A stretch of 5,831 nucleotides of DNA from Planctomycetaceae bacterium. Lineage in GTDB: Bacteria > Planctomycetota > Phycisphaerae > Phycisphaerales > SM1A02. The DNA is taken from NCBI GenBank assembly GCA_947474205.1, contig CANJIC010000137.1:1-5831 (forward strand). Direction: 5' to 3'. Below the pieces are notes generated by a model. The model made no database searches. It worked only from the letters and a program-made list of their open reading frames with translations, and had not been told where the DNA came from. Both the position numbers and the translations under genes were made by a program. Numbering within the stretch: the first letter of the stretch is position 1; each line of letters begins with the position of its first letter. Positions 1 through 5,565 of this stretch are shown here, piece by piece.

Positions 1-284
1 ACATCGGGCTGCGAATTTGCGCCATATTTTTCCTTCCACAAGGCGCGCAAGCCAAGCTTCACGCAATCGGCTGGCGTTCCCACCACCGCAGTTCCGTTGG
101 CGCCGTTAAGCAACGCGCGGTTGCGCGTCATCAATGGCGTGTGGAAAGTAATGCCGTGGCTTTCCGCGCTTTGACCACTGGCGGGCGCCACCACCATGAC
201 TTCACCCAGCGATTGGATGGCCGTGTGCAAGGCGGAAATTCCTGGCGCGTCTAAACCATCATCATTTGTTAAAAGTATTTTCAT
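1..284 (-). CDS. surE: 5'/3'-nucleotidase SurE, N-terminal part (C-terminus lies beyond the left edge)
   Basis: The 94 residues present read as the start of SurE, a cytoplasmic metal-dependent phosphatase that removes phosphate from nucleoside monophosphates and is linked to stationary-phase and stress survival. The protein opens MKILLTNDDGLDAPG. The Asp8-Asp9 pair in the NDDG motif is the family's metal-binding pair, and Ser39 in the SGQS segment sits where the family has its conserved metal/phosphate-site serine. A GTPADCV motif at residues 69-75 is also typical. The conserved SGIN-type motif should follow immediately but is outside the window. The ATG at 284 gives the standard N-terminus, and a GGTGA element lies just upstream as a possible Shine-Dalgarno. 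The gene starts 12 bases after the glycosyltransferase stop on the same strand, so the two are probably one transcript. Family assignment is secure; the physiological substrate is not shown. Confidence 0.95.
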   Translation of the reverse strand, partial: MKILLTNDDGLDAPGISALHTAIQSLGEVMVVAPASGQSAESHGITFHTPLMTRNRALLNGANGTAVVGTPADCVKLGLRALWKEKYGANSQPD

Positions 285-296
285 TGTTTCACCAAT

Positions 297-1520
297 TTAC
301 CATTTGCGGGGTTCAAGAATGTATTCACGACCACCCCAACGAACCGGGGTGCGATTGATCAAATCTTCAGCGGCGCCGAAGAAGCAACGTGCGATGAGGA
401 ATCCGCCTAGCGGATGAAAAAATGCCGCCAACATTGGAGCGGCGCAGAGTTTGTGAATCCATGCGGCGGAAACTAAGAATGAAAGTGTGCCCAACAATCC
501 CGTCCACATCACGGCGGAAGCAAGTGGCTCAAGCGAACCTCCATTGAACTGCCCGCTCCAAGCAGCGCCGGCGATCAACGCCGCCAAACTTCCAATAGGC
601 AACAGCGCCGCGCCCACGCCAACAATCACGCCACTGCGGCGCAATCGCGATGGAACACGCTGCGAGCCTTCAATGTAAATACGCTTCCAACCCTGCAGGA
701 ATTCGCTTAATTTCTCGTACATTTCCACCATAAGCATGCCGTCGGCAACGGCCAAACCGCCGCGACCACCGCTGTCTTTCATGCGCCGCGAAAACGCGAT
801 GTCTTCTAGCAAATCGTCTTTCACCGCGGCGTGTCCGCCCATCTTGTCATAGGCCGCGCGCTCAAACAACATGAATTGTCCATTTGCGAAGTAGCGCGGA
901 TTTTTGGCGCGGTTCACTTGCGCAATTGGAAACATGCGCATGAGTTCCATGGCAGCCACGGGTTGAACCACGGCCTCAAACCAATGTCGAATGCGCGGCG
1001 TGCTCATAAGTGAAAGCAATTGCAAACCGCGTTCGTTCATCATTCCCATGGACGCGCGAATAAGTTGCGGAGAAAATTCAACATCCGCGTCGGTGAACAA
1101 CACATACGCGCCTTTGGCAAGTTCGGCGCCAACGCGGCCCGCGTTGCATTTGCCCGCCCAATCTTTTGGACAAGACTCATTGTCGATTAATTTCAGGCGC
1201 GAGTCGCGCGCGGCAATGGGCTGCAAGTTGGCGCGCGTGGCGTCGGTGCATCGATCAAGCACCACGATCACTTCTATGTTTGCGTAGTCGCTGCGCAAAA
1301 TGCTTTCAATGCATCCAGGCGCGTGTATTTGCTCGTTGTGCGCCGGAATCACCACGCTCACCAAGGGTTCACCCACAGGTAACGCGAAAGCCAAACCTTG
1401 TTTAATCCGCGGAATTCTAGGCAAATCACGCGCAACTCGAATAGCCACGGTAATCCACCAGAAGGCGCAACCACCCGCCAACACAAGCAGAACCCAAAGA
1501 ATCAAAACGCGAAAATCCAT
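297..1520 (-). CDS. Membrane-anchored family 2 glycosyltransferase (CrtQ/HpnB-like layout)
   Basis: A 407-residue inner-membrane glycosyltransferase that should move a sugar from a nucleotide-sugar onto a lipid or other membrane acceptor. Visible in order: an N-terminal membrane segment (about residues 5-27); the GT-A opening VSVVIPAHNE (54-63); VVLDRCTDAT (86-95); WAGKCNA (121-127); the metal-binding DAD (144-146); NGQFMLF (213-219); LED (238-240), the likely catalytic-base region; a QGWKR segment (276-280) where processive enzymes have QxxRW; then hydrophobic segments at about 297-321, 335-356 and 360-382, and a closing RWGGREY (394-400). This layout resembles carotenoid- and hopanoid-associated glycosyltransferases, but no such biosynthetic gene is in view, so the acceptor is unknown. 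The frame stays open upstream to 1826, but that stretch is antisense to the permease and low-complexity. The ATG at 1520 places the membrane anchor at the N-terminus and is preferred. No clear Shine-Dalgarno precedes it. Probably co-transcribed with surE. Confidence 0.9.
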   Translation of the reverse strand: MDFRVLILWVLLVLAGGCAFWWITVAIRVARDLPRIPRIKQGLAFALPVGEPLVSVVIPAHNEQIHAPGCIESILRSDYANIEVIVVLDRCTDATRANLQPIAARDSRLKLIDNESCPKDWAGKCNAGRVGAELAKGAYVLFTDADVEFSPQLIRASMGMMNERGLQLLSLMSTPRIRHWFEAVVQPVAAMELMRMFPIAQVNRAKNPRYFANGQFMLFERAAYDKMGGHAAVKDDLLEDIAFSRRMKDSGGRGGLAVADGMLMVEMYEKLSEFLQGWKRIYIEGSQRVPSRLRRSGVIVGVGAALLPIGSLAALIAGAAWSGQFNGGSLEPLASAVMWTGLLGTLSFLVSAAWIHKLCAAPMLAAFFHPLGGFLIARCFFGAAEDLINRTPVRWGGREYILEPRKW

Positions 1521-1616
1521 TCGCAAAGAGTAGTCGAAGTTGTCGCCGCCGCCCCGCCAGAAATTCAGGCAAATCGCAAGCCTAATCAACCTGCAACACC
1601 TTACTATCTCGCTCGC
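1521..1616. promoter_or_regulatory. Divergent intergenic region between the glycosyltransferase and the ABC permease
   Basis: Ninety-six bases separate the two divergent start codons, so promoters for both operons should lie here or just inside the flanking genes. The only recognisable element is TACTAT at 1602-1607, a possible -10 for the plus-strand operon. It sits so close to the GTG at 1617 that the transcript would be nearly leaderless, and no good -35 is paired with it. A CG-rich GTCGCCGCCGCC run is at about 1545. No Shine-Dalgarno precedes either start. The assignment rests on gene arrangement, not on a recognised consensus. Confidence 0.35.
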
Positions 1617-3266
1617 GTGTATCCAGTCCAACTTGCCAATCGATATCTCACCAGCCGCATCATTCCGCTGATCGCAGTCGCGGCCGTTGCATTGTGCGTG
1701 GCACTGGTGGTGATTGTTGTCAGCGTGATGAGCGGATTTCTTGACATGCTGCGCGCCAGTGGTCGCACGCTCATGGGCGATGTCGTGATCAGTTATCCCA
1801 TTCGCGGAATTCCTTGGTACGAGCAACTCATTGACACCATTGAAAAACTTCCAGAGGCGCAGGCCGCCACTCCTTTAATTGATACCTATGGACTTGTGCG
1901 CATGCCGTATCCAGAGGGCAATGAAAAAGAAGTGGTCACCGCAAATGTGTGGGGAATTGAGCCGCACAGTTTCAATCGCGTCACCGATTTTTCCAACGCT
2001 TTGTATTGGAAACCACCTACTTCGCCCGAGGCCGCTGCGAAGATGTCCCCCGACGACACACGCTTGAAACTAAGCGATTCCATTCTTAATGACGGACTGA
2101 ATTTAATCAAGAGCGACACTGGCGAACCCGGACTTGTGCTGGGCATGCATGTTTCGATTGCCAATCAACGCATGGAAGATGGGAGCTATAAACCTCGCTA
2201 CCCACAATGGTTCATGCCCAAACAATCTGTCACGCTGACGCTTGTTCCAATTAGCGCCAAGGGAACCATTGCGGAGCCGCGCGAGCGCGTGTTTCCGGTG
2301 GTGAATGAATTTAAAAGTGGCGTGTATCAAATTGACAAGAACCGCGTCATGATTTCGCTTGCACAGGCGCAGAAACTTTTGCGCTTGGACGCCGGCACGT
2401 TGTATGACATGCAAGCGCCGCCCAACGCCGATGGAACTTTGCCAGTGCTTGGAACAAGCCCCGCAAAAGTGCACAAGGTTTTGGTGCGCGCCAAGCCAGG
2501 CGTGACTCCAGATCAACTTCAAACCGCGGTGTTTGGAGCGTATGAAAAATTCGCGTACGACGTTGCGGCCGATCCATCCAAAGTGGTCAAGGCGCCGCGT
2601 GTTGATTCCATAAACATTCTCACGTGGGAGCAACATCTGCGCGACCTGATTGCTCCCGTTGAAAAAGAGCGGGAAATGATGCGTATTTTGTTCTCCATTG
2701 TGTATCTGGTGTGCGCTGGTTTGGTGCTCAGCATCTTCTGGGCCATTGTGCAGGAGAAGACCCGCGACGTTGGAATTCTGCGCTCGGTGGGCGCAAGTCG
2801 ATTTGGAATTTTATGGATCTTCCTACAGTACGGCTTGGTCATTGGCGCCATTGGCGGACTTTGTGGAGTTGGCCTTGGCTGGCTGGTGATTCACAATATT
2901 AATTTTATTCACGAGACTATTGGTCAAGACGCACCCGCATGGAGTTACGTGGCCAGTTTCATTATTGCCGCGATTAGTTTCGCCATGAGCGTGCGCGGCG
3001 TGACAACGGGCGTGGTGCTCAGCACGTTGCTGTGGAGCGTGCTTGGTTTTACGCTTGCGCTTGTGGGTGTTGGATTAATGCTGCACCGCGGCACATTGAT
3101 TTGGGATCCAAGCGTCTACTACTTCGCAACTATTCCAGACCAAGTGGATTGGTTCACCGCCATCATCACGTGGTGTGGCGCGGTTATTTTCAGCGTGCTT
3201 GGCGCCAGCATTCCTGCGGCCAAAGCCGCGGACATTCATCCAGTCAGGGCGCTGCGCTATGAGTAA
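1617..3266 (+). CDS. LolC/E-like FtsX-family ABC transporter permease
   Basis: A 549-residue inner-membrane permease that, with the LolD-like ATPase next to it, probably extracts lipoproteins from the inner membrane for transfer to the outer membrane. It starts with a short basic segment and a membrane helix (15-37) ending in the family-typical SVMSGF. A large periplasmic domain (about 40-353) includes GLVLG (172-176) and FKSGVYQID...MISLAQAQ (ending near 252), which match LolC/E rather than MacB-like relatives. The FtsX core follows: a helix at 355-378, the ATPase-coupling segment QEKTRDVGILRSVGAS (379-394), a helix at 397-425 and a last helix at 512-532, closing with HPVRALRYE. Two further hydrophobic stretches (444-460, 465-489) and the large periplasmic domain make it longer than the roughly 400 residues of Escherichia coli LolC. 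The frame is open back to an ATG at 1398, but that gives a polar 73-residue extension antisense to the glycosyltransferase. The GTG at 1617 gives the N-terminus usual for the family. Only one permease is present, so a homodimer is inferred. Confidence 0.88.
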   Translation: MYPVQLANRYLTSRIIPLIAVAAVALCVALVVIVVSVMSGFLDMLRASGRTLMGDVVISYPIRGIPWYEQLIDTIEKLPEAQAATPLIDTYGLVRMPYPEGNEKEVVTANVWGIEPHSFNRVTDFSNALYWKPPTSPEAAAKMSPDDTRLKLSDSILNDGLNLIKSDTGEPGLVLGMHVSIANQRMEDGSYKPRYPQWFMPKQSVTLTLVPISAKGTIAEPRERVFPVVNEFKSGVYQIDKNRVMISLAQAQKLLRLDAGTLYDMQAPPNADGTLPVLGTSPAKVHKVLVRAKPGVTPDQLQTAVFGAYEKFAYDVAADPSKVVKAPRVDSINILTWEQHLRDLIAPVEKEREMMRILFSIVYLVCAGLVLSIFWAIVQEKTRDVGILRSVGASRFGILWIFLQYGLVIGAIGGLCGVGLGWLVIHNINFIHETIGQDAPAWSYVASFIIAAISFAMSVRGVTTGVVLSTLLWSVLGFTLALVGVGLMLHRGTLIWDPSVYYFATIPDQVDWFTAIITWCGAVIFSVLGASIPAAKAADIHPVRALRYE

Positions 3267-3954
3267 ATTTCTGCTTGAAGCCAAAGAGTTGCGCAAGACC
3301 TATCACCTGGGAAAGGTGAAAGTTCCCGTGTTGCGCGGCGCCAGTTTCACGCTGGCCAAGGGCGAGTGGGTTGCCATACTTGGCTCATCTGGCAGCGGAA
3401 AAAGCACGCTTTTGCACTTGCTTGGTTTGCTTGATGAGTGCGACGCGGACTCCGGCGGCGTGTGGTTTGATGGCAATCCAGTGGCCGACTTGAAGTTCTC
3501 CGCGCGCAACCACTATCGAAATGAAAGCGTTGGATTTGTTTTTCAATTTTATCACTTGCTGCCGGAACTTTCTGTTTTGGAAAACGCGCTGTTGCCCAAC
3601 ATGGTCAACGCTGGGATGAGTTGGTGGAGCAAGCGCGCCCAAGCGCAGCAGCATGCCACGGAGTTGCTCGACGCGTTTGGTTTGTCGCATCGCCTTTTGC
3701 ATAAGCCAGCGGAACTTTCTGGTGGCGAGCGCCAACGCGTGGCCATCGCGCGCGCGCTAGCCAATCAACCGCGCGTGCTTCTGGCGGATGAACCAACCGG
3801 AAATCTAGATACAAAAACCGGCGGCGAAATTCTTGACTTGATCGCCGCCAAGCATCGTAAAGGTTTGTCCATTGCCATGGTGACGCATGATCCCGCCGTC
3901 GCCGCGCGCGCCGACCGCGTTGTGAAATTGGTCGATGGTTGCGTGGCGCAGTAA
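3259..3954 (+). CDS. lolD: LolD-like ABC transporter ATP-binding protein
   Basis: A 231-residue cytoplasmic ATPase, the usual length for LolD, that powers the adjacent permease. All nucleotide-binding motifs are intact: Walker A GSSGSGKST (42-50), Q-loop Gln96 in GFVFQFYHLLPELSVLEN, signature LSGGERQR (152-159), Walker B VLLADEP (172-178) continuing as the DEPTGNLD motif common to LolD/MacB/FtsE ATPases, and the switch His209 in VTHD. The FQFYHLLPE Q-loop is close to that of LolD. The ATG lies inside the end of the permease gene (ATGAGTAA contains both the start and the permease stop), an 8-base overlap that suggests translational coupling and equal stoichiometry. AGGG at 3246-3249 is a possible Shine-Dalgarno. 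The frame is open further upstream to 3175 but only as a shadow of the permease. MacB- or FtsE-type roles are less likely given the partner permease. Confidence 0.92.
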   Translation: MSKFLLEAKELRKTYHLGKVKVPVLRGASFTLAKGEWVAILGSSGSGKSTLLHLLGLLDECDADSGGVWFDGNPVADLKFSARNHYRNESVGFVFQFYHLLPELSVLENALLPNMVNAGMSWWSKRAQAQQHATELLDAFGLSHRLLHKPAELSGGERQRVAIARALANQPRVLLADEPTGNLDTKTGGEILDLIAAKHRKGLSIAMVTHDPAVAARADRVVKLVDGCVAQ

Positions 3955-4032
3955 CGTTCACCAAGTCATATTCTATTTCTGATTTATTTTCGCGCGCGCG
4001 CAACGTACATGCTCCGCCCGCGCAATTGCAAT
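3955..4032. other. Convergent intergenic gap with no clear terminator
   Basis: Seventy-eight bases lie between the ends of two converging genes, where transcription from both sides should stop. The first part is AT-rich (3965-3990). It is followed by an alternating CG tract at 3991-4001 and by the perfect palindrome AATTGCAATT (4024-4033), which runs to the first base of the peptidase stop codon. A weak GCGCG/CGCGC pairing (about 3992-3996 with 4019-4023) is possible, but no hairpin is followed by a T run on either strand, so I do not call an intrinsic terminator. Confidence 0.5.
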
Positions 4033-5487
4033 TTAATCACGCGCCCTGTAGCGCGACTTGACAGCCTGCGCCAGTTGCGTGATGCTCCAACCAAAGCGCT
4101 TTTTCAAGGCTTCTTCCCACGAAAGGCCACCTTTTACATCCTTCACCCACTCGCCAAAAGCCTGATGATTGGTCTGCATTAAATAATCCACCGTGAGATA
4201 GCCAATCGCGTATCCAATGGCATCGGGACCGGGCCAGGAACCATCCTCATAATTCATGTGAAGCACATTTAGAACATCGTTGGTTCCGCTGCGAATCCAT
4301 TGCAACCCTTGCGGTTTGCGATCGTCTTTGGTGGTTGAGTTTGCAAAACTTTCCGCGGCCACATATTCCGCATAGCCCTCGTCGGCCCATGACGGCAAGC
4401 GCGCGGGCGAACCATATCGATGCATGAATCCATGCGACGCCTCATGCACAAGCGTGGCCATAAAGCGATTGGCGTCCTGACTTTTATACGCGCTCACCAC
4501 AACTTTGGGGCCAACCATGTGGCACAAACCAATGGCACCAGGCGGAGGCATGGTATTGAACGCCGCCATTTCAAGAGCGCGGTAATGCGCCTCCGTGGCT
4601 GACACAATCACCACGGCTTTGCCGTGAAAAATATTCAGGCCAACTGGAAGCGCGAACATCTTGGCCACAGTTTCATACATGCCGTCCATGCGCTGCGCCA
4701 AATCTTTGGTCTCACCAATTGGCAAATCGGCGTACAAAACCCAGTACTTTGCCTCCACCACTGAATAGCGCAAATTGACCTGCTTTAACCAGCGTTCAGC
4801 GTCCGCCTTCATGTCGGTCAACGCATCCGCGCGTTGCGCGTCGGTGGCCACGCTCCAAGGCTGCGCACGAGGCGCGTCGCTGCTCACGCTTGCAGGCTGT
4901 GCAATCGGCGCTTCGTCTTTTGCTTTCGGAGCGTCGTCTTTTTTCTTCGGCGCGTTGTCTTTTTCTTTTGGAGCGTCGTCCTTTTTCTTCGGCGCGTCGT
5001 CTTTTTTCTTAGCCGCGTCGGCGCCAACTGCTTTGGCTTGAAAATCTTTTTCGGCGGCAATGCGCCGATCTTCAATCACCTTTCGACGATGCTCCGCGAC
5101 TTCGGCGCGCAGAGCCTCCACCGCTGGGGTCAGCGCGCGATCACGCCGAATCGCGTCGCGGATTGCGGCCTCGGCCAATTTATCTCCGCCCTCCAGTAAG
5201 AACAACATGCGCGCGAGTTGGATGTACTGCGAACCATCCCTCCAATCAATTAATTTTCGGCACAGGCGATTGGCGTCGTCGGCCTTCAAACTTGTCCACG
5301 GCGCATGCCCGAACGATCCATCAATTGCTGTGAAATCCCACTTGGAAATTGTGCCTTTGAGAGTTTCACCCGTGATCAATTTCGCCTTCCATGGAAGTGG
5401 CGGTTCCACCACGCCTTGGGCCAAGGCTTGGCTGCATGAAATTGCTATAAAAGCCAACAAAATCAAGAATTGTTCAAATCTGCTCAT
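4033..5487 (-). CDS. Exported zinc metallopeptidase-like protein (gluzincin type) with a repetitive charged linker
   Basis: A 484-residue protein I cannot name, but its parts are readable. Residues 1-23 form a signal sequence ending ALA-Q, so it is exported; Cys18 after AIS is a weak lipoprotein-site alternative. Residues 33-80 look like a small beta-rich domain (KLITGETLKGTISKWD...PWTSL). Residues 88-152 are helical and charged. Residues 160-194 are five KKKDDAP-type heptads, a flexible linker. The C-terminal domain (about 220-484) carries HEASH (348-352), where two His would bind zinc and Glu349 act as base, and WADEGYAEY (367-375), where Glu370 is the likely third ligand. That layout matches MA-clan gluzincins such as peptidase MA-like and DUF1570-like domains. 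The key residues are intact, so activity is plausible, but the substrate is unknown. The ATG at 5487 is preferred because the signal peptide starts there; GGTGATGG lies directly upstream. It is transcribed alone, divergent from clpC. Confidence 0.82.
   Translation of the reverse strand: MSRFEQFLILLAFIAISCSQALAQGVVEPPLPWKAKLITGETLKGTISKWDFTAIDGSFGHAPWTSLKADDANRLCRKLIDWRDGSQYIQLARMLFLLEGGDKLAEAAIRDAIRRDRALTPAVEALRAEVAEHRRKVIEDRRIAAEKDFQAKAVGADAAKKKDDAPKKKDDAPKEKDNAPKKKDDAPKAKDEAPIAQPASVSSDAPRAQPWSVATDAQRADALTDMKADAERWLKQVNLRYSVVEAKYWVLYADLPIGETKDLAQRMDGMYETVAKMFALPVGLNIFHGKAVVIVSATEAHYRALEMAAFNTMPPPGAIGLCHMVGPKVVVSAYKSQDANRFMATLVHEASHGFMHRYGSPARLPSWADEGYAEYVAAESFANSTTKDDRKPQGLQWIRSGTNDVLNVLHMNYEDGSWPGPDAIGYAIGYLTVDYLMQTNHQAFGEWVKDVKGGLSWEEALKKRFGWSITQLAQAVKSRYRARD
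4907..5011. repeat. Five 21-base tandem repeats within the metallopeptidase gene
   Basis: Five consecutive 21-base units start at 4907, 4928, 4949, 4970 and 4991, each of the form GG(C/A)GCGTCGTC followed by a T/C-rich tail. On the minus strand they encode KKKDDAP, KKKDDAP, KEKDNAP, KKKDDAP and KAKDEAP (residues 160-194). The third base of the unit alternates C, A, C, A, C, so the array may have grown by duplication of a 42-base pair of units. The outermost unit (4907) is the most diverged. Because each unit is seven whole codons, copy-number changes would keep the frame. Confidence 0.9.
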
Positions 5488-5518
5488 CCATCACCAAAGT
5501 ACTCGGCTACCATCACCG

Positions 5519-5536
5519 ATGGAAGGTCAATTCCAT
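5519..5536. repeat. Perfect inverted repeat upstream of clpC
   Basis: ATGGAA at 5519-5524 and TTCCAT at 5531-5536 are exact reverse complements around a 6-base spacer. The position, 30 bases before the clpC start, would suit an operator overlapping the promoter or the 5' leader. It could also form by chance at this length, and no known regulator is matched. Confidence 0.45.
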
Positions 5537-5554
5537 TTCTGTAGACCATTTTTT

Positions 5555-5560
5555 AGGAGA
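5555..5560 (+). promoter_or_regulatory. Shine-Dalgarno of clpC
   Basis: AGGAGA ends five bases before the clpC ATG at 5566, a good match to the anti-Shine-Dalgarno at a workable distance. It is the clearest ribosome binding site in the window and fixes the clpC start. Confidence 0.85.
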
Positions 5561-5565
5561 CTTCG

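Larger units (their letters stand above)
5488..5565. promoter_or_regulatory. Divergent clpC / metallopeptidase intergenic region
   Basis: Seventy-eight bases hold the control signals for two divergent genes. CCATCACC occurs twice in direct orientation, at 5488-5495 and 5510-5517, exactly 22 bases apart (about two helical turns), and CCAT recurs at 5533. The second copy overlaps the inverted repeat CCATC-N3-GATGG (5510-5522), and a perfect ATGGAA-N6-TTCCAT inverted repeat covers 5519-5536. GGTCAA at 5525-5530 reads TTGACC on the minus strand, a -35-like hexamer, but no -10 is properly spaced from it. No CIRCE (HrcA) element is present. A regulatory role is inferred from position and repeats only. 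Confidence 0.45.

Noticed and set aside
1398..1616. N-terminal extension of the permease to an ATG at 1398
   Set aside because: The 73 added residues are polar, low-complexity and antisense to the start of the glycosyltransferase; the family begins close to the first membrane helix, as the GTG at 1617 gives.
1521..1826. N-terminal extension of the glycosyltransferase frame by 102 codons upstream of 1520
   Set aside because: It is antisense to the permease's first membrane helix region, is His/Asn/Cys-rich with no domain, and would displace the membrane anchor from the N-terminus.
2103..2636. 177-codon minus-strand open frame inside the permease gene
   Set aside because: It is wholly antisense to a well-supported gene, has no recognisable motif, and its composition is that expected from the codon bias of the opposite strand.
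3605..4003. 132-codon minus-strand open frame across the end of lolD and the convergent gap
   Set aside because: It is antisense to the LolD signature and Walker B motifs, Arg-rich, and has no ribosome binding site or family resemblance.
4775..5199. Plus-strand frames opposite the peptidase gene, rich in Phe/Ser repeats
   Set aside because: They are shadows of the 21-base repeat array read on the other strand; the minus-strand frame has a signal peptide, a zinc motif and full length.
5488..5565. CIRCE/HrcA heat-shock operator before clpC
   Set aside because: No TTAGCACTC-N9-GAGTGCTAA-like sequence is present; the inverted repeats there are unrelated.
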